DNA from: Mycolicibacterium sphagni
Lineage (GTDB): Bacteria > Actinomycetota > Actinomycetes > Mycobacteriales > Mycobacteriaceae
Assembly (NCBI RefSeq): GCF_013337765.1
Contig: NZ_VBSB01000007.1
Coordinates: 124,001 to 188,000 of the forward strand
DNA length: 64,000 nt
Reading direction: 5' to 3'
Positions within the stretch are counted from its first letter, which is position 1. Each line of letters opens with the position of its first letter. Below, piece after piece: positions 8,722 through 19,700 of the stretch. The notes beneath the pieces were generated by a model. It made no database searches, was not told where the DNA came from, and was given only the letters and a program-made list of their open reading frames with translations. The position numbers and the translations under genes are program-made.

Positions 8722-10128
8722 CTACTGAGCAGCTTCGAGCAGTTCCTCTAGCGATTCGGCCAGCAGCGTCGGCAATACTTCGACATCACTCATCGCGTCA
8801 CGGTCGGCGTTGATGCCGAAATACAACATGCCGCAATAGGACGTCACGCCAATCGCCAATACCTGATTGTGCAGCAGCGGCGGCACCGCGAAGGTCTCCA
8901 ACAGCTTGGCCCCGGCCACATACATCTGCGACTGCGGACCGGGGACATTCGTGATCAAAAGGTTGAACTGACGCGCGGAGAACTGGGTGGCCACCCGAGT
9001 GCCCATCGCGTGCAGGGTCGGCGGGGCGAACCCGGACAGCGTGACGATGGTGCGAGCATCCACCAGACTGGCTGCCGCCGAAAGCGATTCGGTCGTGTGC
9101 GCGATCTGGGACAGCCGTACCACCGCGTTGCCCTCACCCACCGGCAGGTCGACCAGGAACGGCGCCACCTCGCTGATGGCCTGGCCGGGGGACGTGTCCA
9201 GGACCGCTTCGGGGTACACCGACGTGGGCGCCATCGCCCGCACGGTCGAGCTGTTGGTGACCGGCTCACCGCGAGACAGCAGCCAGTTGCGCAGGGCGCC
9301 GGCGATCACGGCCAGCACCACGTCGTTGACGTCGCACTCGTAGCGCGACCGCACCAGCCGATAGTCCGCAAGCGAACCGGTGGCAACAGTGAACCGGCGG
9401 TTGCGGGAGACCTTGGTGTTCAGCGGGCTGCTGGGTGCGGTGCCGCGAGCGACCGTGCGCGCGACATCGGTCAGCCGCCGCGCCAGATCGACCAGCTCGC
9501 CGCTGTTGGTGGCGACCTCGCCGATGGCCGCGCGGACCGCCTGCAGCTGCACTCTCGGACGCGCCAGCCACTCCCCGACCGCGCCGAGCAGGAGTTGATT
9601 GTTGGTGGGCTCGCGGCCAGGGATCCAGATATCCTCACCGAACGTCGGCGGCTTCTGGGTGCGGTCGGCGACGACGTGGCCGACTTCCAGTGCCGTCATG
9701 CCGTTGACGAGGGCCTGATGGGACTTGGTGTAGATCGCCAGCCGGTTCTTGGCCAGCCCCTCGATGAGGTACATCTCCCACAACGGACGGGACCGGTCCA
9801 GCGGGCGGGAGCCCAGCCGGGCGATCAGTTCGTGCAGTTGCGCGTCACTCCCCGGCGACGGCAGGGCTGAGCGTCGCACGTGATAGGTGATGTCGAAGTC
9901 GGGATCGTCGACCCACACCGGCCGAGCGAGGCCCAGGGTGACCTCGCGGATCTTCTGGCGGTAGCGCGGGATCTGCGGCAGGCGACGCTCGACGGTCTCC
10001 AGCAGGGTTTCGTAGCTGAGGCCGGATCGCGGCTTGCGCAGGATCGACAACGAGCCGACGTACATCGGGGTCGCGGTGTTCTCGAGGTGATAAAACGACG
10101 CATCCGATGCTGACAACCGAGTCACCAT
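8722..10128 (-). CDS. WS/DGAT-type acyltransferase with degenerate active-site motif (Tgs3-like)
   Basis: A 468-residue member of the wax ester synthase/diacylglycerol acyltransferase family, at the position of M. tuberculosis Rv3234c/Rv3233c (tgs3). The family N-terminus (LSASDASFYHLENTATPMYVG) is intact. The active-site motif HHxxxDG reads SHQALVNGMT here: the second His, the expected general base, is Gln and the Asp is Asn. The later conserved motif NVPGPQSQMYVAG is present. The ATG at 10128 is chosen because it starts the family N-terminus; an upstream in-frame start at 10218 adds unlike sequence. It may be inactive, or a binding or regulatory protein. The bases were checked on the minus strand. 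Confidence 0.8.
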   Translation of the reverse strand: MVTRLSASDASFYHLENTATPMYVGSLSILRKPRSGLSYETLLETVERRLPQIPRYRQKIREVTLGLARPVWVDDPDFDITYHVRRSALPSPGSDAQLHELIARLGSRPLDRSRPLWEMYLIEGLAKNRLAIYTKSHQALVNGMTALEVGHVVADRTQKPPTFGEDIWIPGREPTNNQLLLGAVGEWLARPRVQLQAVRAAIGEVATNSGELVDLARRLTDVARTVARGTAPSSPLNTKVSRNRRFTVATGSLADYRLVRSRYECDVNDVVLAVIAGALRNWLLSRGEPVTNSSTVRAMAPTSVYPEAVLDTSPGQAISEVAPFLVDLPVGEGNAVVRLSQIAHTTESLSAAASLVDARTIVTLSGFAPPTLHAMGTRVATQFSARQFNLLITNVPGPQSQMYVAGAKLLETFAVPPLLHNQVLAIGVTSYCGMLYFGINADRDAMSDVEVLPTLLAESLEELLEAAQ

Positions 10129-10306
10129 CGTCGCGACATTCCCCTCACCGAAGTAATCCCCGACTTCGTCTCGACACGTTAACCGCCAACCCCCGACCCC
10201 CGCATCGCGGGTGCACACACCGATGCGATGAGTGTGCCATCATGACGCCATCGGCTCGCCCCTCTCCGGCGGCCGGTCCCTACCGACCGATCCCCGGAGA
10301 GTCCTC

Positions 10307-10768
10307 ATGTCCTGCGTCGTTCCCGTCGTCGACTACGAGCCACCCGTCCTGCGCACCGCACCCCAGCGGGTGCGCCTGCTGCGCCCGCGCAGGGGTCCCA
10401 CACCACTCCGGCCCGCACCGCCCCCGCCCGAGGCCGCTCCGGTTCGGGCCGCGGCCGGGTTCGCCGATGCGGCGCTGCGGCGGGTTCTCGAGGTGATCGA
10501 CCGGCGGCGGTCACTGGCGCAGCTGCGCCCGCTGCTGGCCGCCGGGTTGGTCGACTCACTGCTGCCCGCGGTGGCCCGCAACGACGGGCACGGCGCAGCA
10601 CGGCTGCGCCGGTTGCGGGTTCAGCCCGTCGGGACCGATGGATCAGCCGCCGAAGTCGCGGCCGTCTACAGCCGAGACGAACGCACCCACGCCATCGCCT
10701 GCCGAGTCGAGCAGGTCGCTACCCCAACGGGGTTGCGCTGGCAGGTGGTGGCGCTGCACATCGGCTGA
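10307..10768 (+). CDS. Rv3235-like conserved protein
   Basis: A 153-residue Ala/Arg/Pro-rich protein at the position of M. tuberculosis Rv3235. The C-terminal half (AVYSRDERTHAIACRVEQV...LRWQVVALHIG) resembles the Rv3235 family domain found near secA in actinobacteria. The ATG at 10307 has GGAGA seven bases upstream; an in-frame ATG at 10232 is possible but gives an unlikely His-rich N-terminus. Its TGA abuts the secA1 stop codon with no base between. Role unknown; the link with secA1 is positional only. Confidence 0.72.
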   Translation: MSCVVPVVDYEPPVLRTAPQRVRLLRPRRGPTPLRPAPPPPEAAPVRAAAGFADAALRRVLEVIDRRRSLAQLRPLLAAGLVDSLLPAVARNDGHGAARLRRLRVQPVGTDGSAAEVAAVYSRDERTHAIACRVEQVATPTGLRWQVVALHIG

Positions 10769-13561
<2,793 letters not shown>

Positions 13562-13579
13562 ATTTTCCCCTGGGAAAAT
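13562..13579. promoter_or_regulatory. 18-bp palindrome overlapping the secA1 ribosome-binding site
   Basis: Arms ATTTTCCC (13562-13569) and GGGAAAAT (13572-13579) are perfectly complementary around a two-base centre. On the mRNA this spans the only plausible Shine-Dalgarno (AGGGG) directly before the GTG start. It could be a protein-binding operator or a hairpin that hides the ribosome-binding site. The A/T-rich arms stand out in this GC-rich region. Confidence 0.5.
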
Positions 13580-13664
13580 AGACAGAGGAGGCATCCCCTG
13601 TGGATTGGAGGCTTAAGCGTTCTCCATCCTAGGTGACGCGCTTATCAGGCCCGGGCAGCGGCGA

Positions 13665-14342
13665 TCAGCCCAGCCGGATCAACCCGTAGTCGTAGGCGTG
13701 CCGGCGATAGACAACGCACGGCCGATCGGTCTCCTTGTCCTGGAACAAGAAGAAGTCATGGCCGACGAGTTCCATCTCGTAGAGGGCGTCGTCCACGCTC
13801 ATCGGCTTGGCCGGGTGCTCCTTGGTACGCACGATGCGGCCCGGTTCGTGGTCGTCGAGCAGCACCTCCTGAACGGCGGACTGCTCGGGCTTGAACGCCG
13901 CGGCCGCGTCGATGAGTGCGGTCGCCGCCGTCGCCTCGTGCAGCGAGACCGGGGTCTTGTCGCCGTAGTGGACCTTGCGCCGGTCCTTGGTGCGACGCAG
14001 CCGATTCTCGAGTTTGTGGACGGCAGCCTCGAAGGCGCCGTAGAAGCTGTCTGCGCAGGCTTCACCACGGACGACCGGACCGCGGCCCCGCGCGGTGATC
14101 TCGACGTGCTGACAGTTCTTGCGTTGACGGCGGTTGCGTTCGTGCTCGAGCTCGACATCGAAGCGGTAGATCGAGCGGTCGAACCGTTCGAGGCGAGCGA
14201 GTTTCTGCGCGACATAGACGCGGTAGTGGTCGGGAATCTCGACGTTGCGGCCGCACACCTGTACTTCGGCGTTGGCTTCTGGTTCGGCAAGGTCGTCTTC
14301 GTCAGTCAGTAATTGGCCGGTGTTCACGGATTCGATTGACAT
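13665..14342 (-). CDS. hpf: Long-form ribosome hibernation promoting factor
   Basis: Long HPF/RaiA protein of about 225 residues that binds the 30S subunit and dimerises ribosomes at rest (M. tuberculosis Rv3241c). The N-terminal S30AE domain covers VQVCGRNVEIPDHYRVYV to the basic NRLRRTKDRRKVHYG. The C-terminal dimerisation domain ends FFLFQDKETDRPCVVYRRHAYDYGLIRLG, matching the usual VVYRR-YGLI signature. The ATG at 14342 is preferred over the in-frame GTG/TTG starts up to 14378, though no strong Shine-Dalgarno decides it. The 260-base upstream leader holds no gene and probably carries the promoter. Confidence 0.9.
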   Translation of the reverse strand: MSIESVNTGQLLTDEDDLAEPEANAEVQVCGRNVEIPDHYRVYVAQKLARLERFDRSIYRFDVELEHERNRRQRKNCQHVEITARGRGPVVRGEACADSFYGAFEAAVHKLENRLRRTKDRRKVHYGDKTPVSLHEATAATALIDAAAAFKPEQSAVQEVLLDDHEPGRIVRTKEHPAKPMSVDDALYEMELVGHDFFLFQDKETDRPCVVYRRHAYDYGLIRLG

Positions 14343-14378
14343 GCTTGACAACTCGTTTCTCTTACGGGTTGCACGCAC

Positions 14379-14639
14379 TCAGGCGTGCCTGCCTGTCTTC
14401 GATAGCTGCGCCGACAGGATGGGCACGAGTCTCACTCGCCGGCGCCAGGGGTCGAAAAACCTCACCTCCTACCGTTTGCGGCGAAGCGGCGGGCCTGTTG
14501 GGTGTAGGCCGCCCCCGTGATGTGTTCACGGTGTGTTGGCTCCGAAGGTAGTCGTTGTTCACGGGGTGGTGCCACCTTTTTGCCGCACCTGTTTCCAAGT
14601 CTTTCGACCGCTGTTACAGGGACGATCTACCTGGCCTGG
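14379..14639. other. Intergenic leader between hpf and comF
   Basis: About 260 bases without a convincing gene. Short reading frames occur on both strands but none has a ribosome-binding site with coding-like composition. It lies upstream of hpf on the minus strand and downstream of comF, so it most likely holds the hpf promoter and possibly a comF terminator. I could not point to definite promoter boxes. Confidence 0.5.
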
Positions 14640-15269
14640 TCAGGCCTGCGCGAGGGTCAGCACGGCCGTTACATTCGCCCCGGCTTTTTGCAACATCCGG
14701 ACCGCTTCGCGGGCGGTGGCGCCGGTGGTGACGATGTCGTCGACGAGCAGGACGTCGCCACTGACCGGCTTGCTGATCTTGATGCGGCCGAACAGGTTGC
14801 GTTCGCGGTCGGCGCTCGTGAGGCCGACGGAGTCGCGCACCAAGGCGCGGGTCTTCAGGGCCTGGACGACTGTCATCTTCGGGTGCTGTTCGGTGGCCTT
14901 CTGCGCGATGCGGGTTACGGGGTCGCCGCCGCGGCGGCGGGCGGCCAGGGTGCGGGTCGGGGCCGGGACGATGGTGAACGGGGTGTCGAGGATGCCCCAG
15001 CTCATGAGCTGGTGGATGCCGAGCGCCAGGGCGCGAGCCAGCGGGACGACGAGGTCGCGACGGCCGTGTTCCTTGAGCGCGACGATGGCTTGCCGACGCG
15101 GGCCGGCGTAGTGGCCGAGGGCGAAGACGGGCACACCGGGGTCGATGCGCGGGGTGACGAGGTGGGGCTCGTCGGTGTGCACCTTCAGTGTTGCGGCGCA
15201 GGCGTCACACCACGTGGTCGACGGTGTGCCGCAGCCTCCGCATTCCAGCGGGAGGACGAGGTCCAGCAT
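14640..15269 (-). CDS. ComF-family phosphoribosyltransferase (Rv3242c-like)
   Basis: A 209-residue protein with an N-terminal zinc-finger-like part (ECGGCGTPSTTWCDAC) and a C-terminal type I phosphoribosyltransferase domain. The PRPP-binding loop is VLLVDDIVTTGATA, which has the paired Asp residues of the family. In other bacteria ComF/GntX-type proteins act in DNA uptake, but in mycobacteria the role is unknown. It sits upstream of hpf on the same strand, as in M. tuberculosis. Confidence 0.85.
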   Translation of the reverse strand: MLDLVLPLECGGCGTPSTTWCDACAATLKVHTDEPHLVTPRIDPGVPVFALGHYAGPRRQAIVALKEHGRRDLVVPLARALALGIHQLMSWGILDTPFTIVPAPTRTLAARRRGGDPVTRIAQKATEQHPKMTVVQALKTRALVRDSVGLTSADRERNLFGRIKISKPVSGDVLLVDDIVTTGATAREAVRMLQKAGANVTAVLTLAQA

Positions 15270-15320
15270 GGTCTGAGTGTGGCCGTTGTGCGCGACGTCG
15301 CGGGAGTACTGTCCACAGGG

Positions 15321-16139
15321 GTGGGTAGCACTGGATTCGTCGAGGCGAACGGGCTGACGTTCGCCTATATCGAGGAGGGCTCAGGGCCCCTCGTTCTCCT
15401 GCTTCATGGCTTCCCGGATACCGCGCACACGTGGGACGACCTGCGTCCGCGAATCGCGGATCGCGGTTATCGCGCCGTGAGCCCGTTCATGCGCGGGTAT
15501 CACCCAACCGCGGTGCCCGATTCGGATCCCAACCAGGAGACGCTGGCCCGTGATCCGCTTGCCTTGATCTCTGCGTTGGGCGCCTCCGAGGCGGTGCTGA
15601 TCGGCCACGACTGGGGTGCGGCGGCGGCCTACGGCGCGGCGGCGTTAGGGCCGGACCGGGTCTCCAAGCTGATCACGGTTGCCATTCCGCATCCGGCGAC
15701 GTTGAAGCCGTCGCCGCGGAAGCTTTGGGGTGCAAGGCATTTCGCGGTGTACAAGCTCCCGCGGGCGGCGGAACGCTTTGCCCGCAACGATTTCGAAGCG
15801 CTGCCCGCGATCTACCGGCGGTGGTCGCCGACGTGGAATCCTCCTGCGTCGGAGTTCGATGCCGTCCGGGAGTGCTTCGCAAACCCGGGCAGCTTGGACG
15901 CGGCGTTCGGTTATTACCGCAAGCTCTCCCCGTTGCCGTCCGCGTCATTGAAGGCGCGGATCACGGTGCCGACGGTCGTGTTCGCCGGACTCGACGATCC
16001 CATCGCCGACGTATCGGACTACCGGCGCGCTGCCCGGAAGTTCTTGGGCTCGTACGTCATTGAGGAAGTTCCCGGTGGGCACTTCATGCATCGGGAACAT
16101 CCGGAGGTGTTCGCGGAGCGGGTCCTTCGTCACCTTTGA
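15321..16139 (+). CDS. Alpha/beta hydrolase, epoxide-hydrolase-like
   Basis: A 272-residue alpha/beta hydrolase. The nucleophile elbow is GHDWGAAAAYG, with Asp as nucleophile as in epoxide hydrolases and haloalkane dehalogenases. The oxyanion region is LLHGFPDTAHTW. The acid is probably Asp in GLDDPIAD and the catalytic His is in GGHFMHREHPE. A cap domain lies between (RHFAVYKLPRAAERFA). The GTG at 15321 begins the family fold directly; the frame is open far upstream but across comF. Substrate not known. It is at the edge of the accessory island. Confidence 0.82.
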   Translation: MGSTGFVEANGLTFAYIEEGSGPLVLLLHGFPDTAHTWDDLRPRIADRGYRAVSPFMRGYHPTAVPDSDPNQETLARDPLALISALGASEAVLIGHDWGAAAAYGAAALGPDRVSKLITVAIPHPATLKPSPRKLWGARHFAVYKLPRAAERFARNDFEALPAIYRRWSPTWNPPASEFDAVRECFANPGSLDAAFGYYRKLSPLPSASLKARITVPTVVFAGLDDPIADVSDYRRAARKFLGSYVIEEVPGGHFMHREHPEVFAERVLRHL

Positions 16140-16179
16140 GCGGTCAGTTTTTGTCGGACACTGCTGTCATGATGGTGGT

Positions 16180-17409
16180 ATGTCCTCGACCGCTGAGCTG
16201 ATGCCTATTGAGCGTCTTGAGCAGGTGTTTGAGGAGTTGGCGGAGTTGGCCGGTCAACGCAATGCGATCGATGGCCGGATCGTGGATCTTGTCGCTGAGT
16301 TGGATCACGGCAATCTGTGTGGCTTCACCGGGGCGCGGTCAGTGGCCGCGGTGGTGGCCTGGAAGTTGGGCACCACCGCAGCCAACGGCAAGACGATCGC
16401 GGCGGTGGCGCATCGGATCTCGGAGTTTCCGCGCTGCGTGGCCGCTCTGCGGGAGGGCCGGTTGTCGGTGGATCAGGTCGGGGTCATCGCATCCCGGGCC
16501 GCCGAGGGTTCTGATGAGCACTACGCCGAGTTGGCGTCGGTCGCCTCGGTCTCCCAGCTGCGCACCGCGGTCAAGTTGGAGCCACGCCCGCCCAAACCCG
16601 GTCCGCAGCCCGACCCGCCGCGTTCGATCCACAAGAGCCCCGGTGAGGATTCGACCAGTTGGCGGATCACCTTGCCCAATGAGGAAGCCGCCACCTTCGA
16701 TGCGGCCCTGCAGTCCCACCGCGACGCTCTGGTTGCTGACTACAACGACGATCACGGCGACGACGCAGCCCAGACTGCACCGGCGTTCCCCAACACCGTG
16801 GATGCGTTCATGAGCCTGATCGAAGCCGGCTGGGACAGCGACGTCGCGCGGCGCCCGCACGGGCAACGCACCACCGTCGTCGTGCACGTCGACGTCGAAC
16901 AACGCATCGCCGCACTACATCTGGGCCCGCTGCTCACCGACGGCGATCGCCAATATTTGACCTGCGATGCCACCTGCGAGGTGTGGTTCGAACGCAACGG
17001 CCAACCCATCGGCGCCGGGCGCACCACCCGCACCATCAGCCGCCGGCTACGCCGCACGCTCGAGCACCGCGACAGCACGTGCGCGGTCCCCGGCTGTGGT
17101 GCGACCCGCGGCCTGCACGCCCACCACATTCAGCATTGGGAAGACGGCGGACCCACCGAACTGACCAACCTGGTGCTGCTGTGCCCGTATCACCACCGGG
17201 CCCACCATCGCGGCGAGATCACCATCACCGGCCCCGCCGACAAGCTCACCGTCCTCGACTGCGACGGCGACCCACTCACCCCAGGATCACTGGCCCGACC
17301 ACCCAACCATCCACCACCGAACGTCCCACCATGTCCCGGACCCACCGGCGAAAAAGCCCAATGGCGGTGGTACAACCCCTTCGAACCACACGCCCCGCCG
17401 GATAACTAA
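16180..17409 (+). CDS. DUF222 / HNH endonuclease family protein (13E12 type)
   Basis: A 409-residue protein with an N-terminal DUF222 region and a C-terminal HNH nuclease motif: HAHHIQHWEDGGPTELTNLVLLC followed by PYHHRAHH. The zinc-binding CAVPGCGATRGL precedes it. Members of this family are abundant and often multi-copy in mycobacteria (the 13E12 repeat proteins), and are linked to mobile DNA. The start is the ATG at 16180. It points toward the toxin operon and marks the left side of the accessory island. Confidence 0.85.
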   Translation: MSSTAELMPIERLEQVFEELAELAGQRNAIDGRIVDLVAELDHGNLCGFTGARSVAAVVAWKLGTTAANGKTIAAVAHRISEFPRCVAALREGRLSVDQVGVIASRAAEGSDEHYAELASVASVSQLRTAVKLEPRPPKPGPQPDPPRSIHKSPGEDSTSWRITLPNEEAATFDAALQSHRDALVADYNDDHGDDAAQTAPAFPNTVDAFMSLIEAGWDSDVARRPHGQRTTVVVHVDVEQRIAALHLGPLLTDGDRQYLTCDATCEVWFERNGQPIGAGRTTRTISRRLRRTLEHRDSTCAVPGCGATRGLHAHHIQHWEDGGPTELTNLVLLCPYHHRAHHRGEITITGPADKLTVLDCDGDPLTPGSLARPPNHPPPNVPPCPGPTGEKAQWRWYNPFEPHAPPDN

Positions 17410-17497
17410 GTTGGCTTGTTGGGCCAGCCTTTGCCGGCACCCCGGTGAGTTCGAAATCGATTGGGGCATAGAGGGATTTTTCCGGTCGACGTAAAGG

Positions 17498-18763
17498 TCA
17501 GTCGTCAAGTTCAGCCAACGTGACGGCAACGTACGGACCACTGGGGTTGATGACCAGACCGTCATATCCGTCTTGTCGAACAATGTCGATGACCTTGGTG
17601 GTTGTGCTCGCCATGACAGCGTCTGCGGGGTTGTATGCGACAACCTCCGGGGCGCTGGTGAAGGCGAAGAGTCCAGGCGATCCGTCGGGCATCGCCGTAG
17701 TGCGGAACGCCATCTTCCCGGGCTGCGACGTCTCGTCGACACCGAGCAGCAGAGGGCCGTCCTGTCGTAGCAAGTCGATCACCGCCCGACGGTCGACGCG
17801 TCCGGCGGCCAGGTCGACCGTCGCGCTCTTCAATGCCTCGTTGTTTGGATTGCGTAACGCAAAGTCGATTTCCGCTGCGGACACTGCACAAGTGGGACCT
17901 GCGGGATCGATGTAGAGCCAGGCATTTTGCTGAGACTTGGCAAAGTCGAGCACGCCTGTCGCCGGGTTGACCATGGACATGGTGGGTGTCGCGGGCGGAT
18001 AGAGCCGCGCGATTTCTTTATTGCGCGTGAAGGCGAAGAGTGCAGCCTTCCCGTCCGGGCCCGTCCCGCGGCGGAACTGCAGTCGGGAACCAGCAGTAAA
18101 GCCTTCGGCAGTAGGCACATCGGAGCCCGTGGTATCCAACAGAAGGTCGCCGAACATGCACGACCGCAGCACTTCGAGTGCGGTCTTCTGGTTCGGCTGG
18201 GCCGCGAAGGCGGCGACGGCTGTTCGGACAACGGTGTTGTCAACAAGCTCCAGCGCGGGTTTCGGAGCGCTGGCGGAAGCAGGCGTCTGAACTCGGTCCT
18301 GCGCCGCAGTGCTGTTGGGAGTTGCGTATCGTCCTGGCGAGTTAACCGTCACCTCGGGTCGGTCCAGTGCCGTCGTAATCTGTTTGACAACAGCTTCTTT
18401 CAAGCTATCTGAGTCCGGCGGCAACCCAGGCGCATCGCCCGGTTCGGCCAGAAGTACCACGCTTTCAGGAAGTCCCGGCACCTCCACCGTGCCGGCAATC
18501 AAGAGCATTGTGCCGGGCAGCATTGCGATCTCCTGCTCTTCGGGGTATCGCGCGAACGGTGCCACGAGACGCCCTGTAATGCTCACGATCGCTGCCAACC
18601 ATTCGGCAGTGAAATTCTCACTGGCTACGCGTGGGTCCATCGAGGTGGGCAAGATCCCGGTGAGGGTGAAAGATGCGTTCGGCTTAGGCCCTGCCATGCC
18701 CCGGTACGTGATCGCCGGCGTCGCAGGCAATTTGGACAGCGTTGTCACGATGTCTTCGGTCAT
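17498..18763 (-). CDS. ADP-ribosyltransferase-like domain fused to two SseB-like domains
   Basis: A 421-residue protein, last gene of the toxin operon. Residues 1-100 carry the marks of an R-S-E type ADP-ribosyltransferase: Arg21 in ITYRG, a PTS at 39-41 followed by DPRVASENF (the STS strand), and Glu76-x-Glu78 in EEQEIAMLPGT (the ExE turn before the usual LPPGT). After a linker, two similar SseB-like segments follow, at about 190-300 and 305-421; both contain the ALFAFT / GLFAFT strand. No signal peptide or WXG motif. It could be a second effector, an accessory protein or an unusual immunity protein. The domain calls are by eye; the enzyme activity is inferred. Confidence 0.62.
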   Translation of the reverse strand: MTEDIVTTLSKLPATPAITYRGMAGPKPNASFTLTGILPTSMDPRVASENFTAEWLAAIVSITGRLVAPFARYPEEQEIAMLPGTMLLIAGTVEVPGLPESVVLLAEPGDAPGLPPDSDSLKEAVVKQITTALDRPEVTVNSPGRYATPNSTAAQDRVQTPASASAPKPALELVDNTVVRTAVAAFAAQPNQKTALEVLRSCMFGDLLLDTTGSDVPTAEGFTAGSRLQFRRGTGPDGKAALFAFTRNKEIARLYPPATPTMSMVNPATGVLDFAKSQQNAWLYIDPAGPTCAVSAAEIDFALRNPNNEALKSATVDLAAGRVDRRAVIDLLRQDGPLLLGVDETSQPGKMAFRTTAMPDGSPGLFAFTSAPEVVAYNPADAVMASTTTKVIDIVRQDGYDGLVINPSGPYVAVTLAELDD

Positions 18764-18808
18764 GTTCGCTTCCCCTGCGTGCCCGTATCGCCGACAGCGG
18801 CAACACGA

Positions 18809-19078
18809 TTAGAGCGGTTCGCCGCGTTTGCCATTTTGTACATAGATCAACTGGTCGTCGTGCTGACGAGCACGACACTCCTCAACGAATTTCAAGGCAG
18901 CGGACCGAACACTTGTGAACTCCTCATACTGCCCTGGCAGCAAGAAGTATTCCTCATTGTATTCGGCAAGCCCATTACTTACGGGAATTGCCAGGTAGTG
19001 GCCGCCCGTCTTCAGATCGCTTCCCATCGAGTATCGGTGCTCTTTTGAAAAGTATGTTGGCTCATATCGTTTCGCCAT
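18809..19078 (-). CDS. Small conserved-looking protein in toxin operon, possible second immunity protein
   Basis: An 89-residue protein starting MAKRYEPTYFSKEHRYSMG and containing the segment HYLAIPVSNGLAEYNEEYF, then ending ARQHDDQLIYVQNGKRGEPL. I recall similar small actinobacterial proteins, often beside toxin genes, but no named function. It lies 22 bases after the preceding gene and 45 bases before the ADP-ribosyltransferase-like gene. The in-frame ORF extends to 19180, but the ATG at 19078 gives the family-like N-terminus. The base composition here is visibly less GC-rich than the neighbouring core genes. Confidence 0.65.
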   Translation of the reverse strand: MAKRYEPTYFSKEHRYSMGSDLKTGGHYLAIPVSNGLAEYNEEYFLLPGQYEEFTSVRSAALKFVEECRARQHDDQLIYVQNGKRGEPL

Positions 19079-19100
19079 GTCACTTACCGGCCAGCCATTG

Positions 19101-19700
19101 CTACACGCGCTCAATCTTGTTCGACGGAAGACCCGTGGCTTCAACGAAGTGCTCGATGACAACGTCTGGGTCCTCGGCACCTTGGGTCAGTAGTGAGACC
19201 TTTTCGCCCCGCACGTACGAACCCAACAATGCGACCGTCTCGCCGGTTTGCAGAGCAAGCATCATGACGTACTTGCCGTCCTGGCCCTCACCGGCGGGAT
19301 CAAACACGCCTCGAAGAAGTGGCATAAGGTCCAGCAGCGTCACGTCCAACTCCGCGATCTTCTCCGCATGTCGGAAAGATCGCCAGGGGTTCGCATCGAG
19401 TACACGGAAACGTGGTTCCGGCCAAGGCCGCTGAGACTCCAGCCGAGCAGCCAAGGCCTGCAGGAATTCAGCGATTTCTCCCTGACTGAACTGGGGCAAT
19501 TGATTGAGGCCATCGAGATGCTCACCCGAAGCCAACGCTTCCCCTATCGCTCGACAGTAGACAGCTGGTCCGAGGTCCAGGGATTCGTAGCGAATTGCGC
19601 TGTTCGCGTTCCACTCAACAACCTCGTCAGTGATCTCCCGCGTGAACATCAGTCCAAACAAGATTTGATTGATAGGTAACCGCCAGTCAGTCACCATCAT
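19101..19700 (-). CDS. Probable immunity protein for the CpnT-like toxin
   Basis: A 199-residue soluble, acidic protein with no family I recognise. Its ATG overlaps the toxin stop codon (ATGA, 19697-19700), so it is translationally coupled to the toxin. In M. tuberculosis the gene in this place (ift, Rv3902c) neutralises the CpnT toxin. The present protein does not look like IFT, which fits the different toxin tip here. The calling as immunity is from position and coupling, not from sequence similarity. A second ATG at 19697 is an alternative start. Confidence 0.62.
   Translation of the reverse strand: MMVTDWRLPINQILFGLMFTREITDEVVEWNANSAIRYESLDLGPAVYCRAIGEALASGEHLDGLNQLPQFSQGEIAEFLQALAARLESQRPWPEPRFRVLDANPWRSFRHAEKIAELDVTLLDLMPLLRGVFDPAGEGQDGKYVMMLALQTGETVALLGSYVRGEKVSLLTQGAEDPDVVIEHFVEATGLPSNKIERV

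Noticed and set aside
14517..15320. Long N-terminal extension of the alpha/beta hydrolase frame
   Set aside because: The open frame crosses comF on the other strand; the family fold begins only at 15321. GC-rich genomes often have such antisense open frames.
17410..17497. A terminator between the HNH gene and the ART-SseB gene
   Set aside because: The gap has only short partial stems such as GGCT...AGCC, and no T-run; support is too weak to list it.
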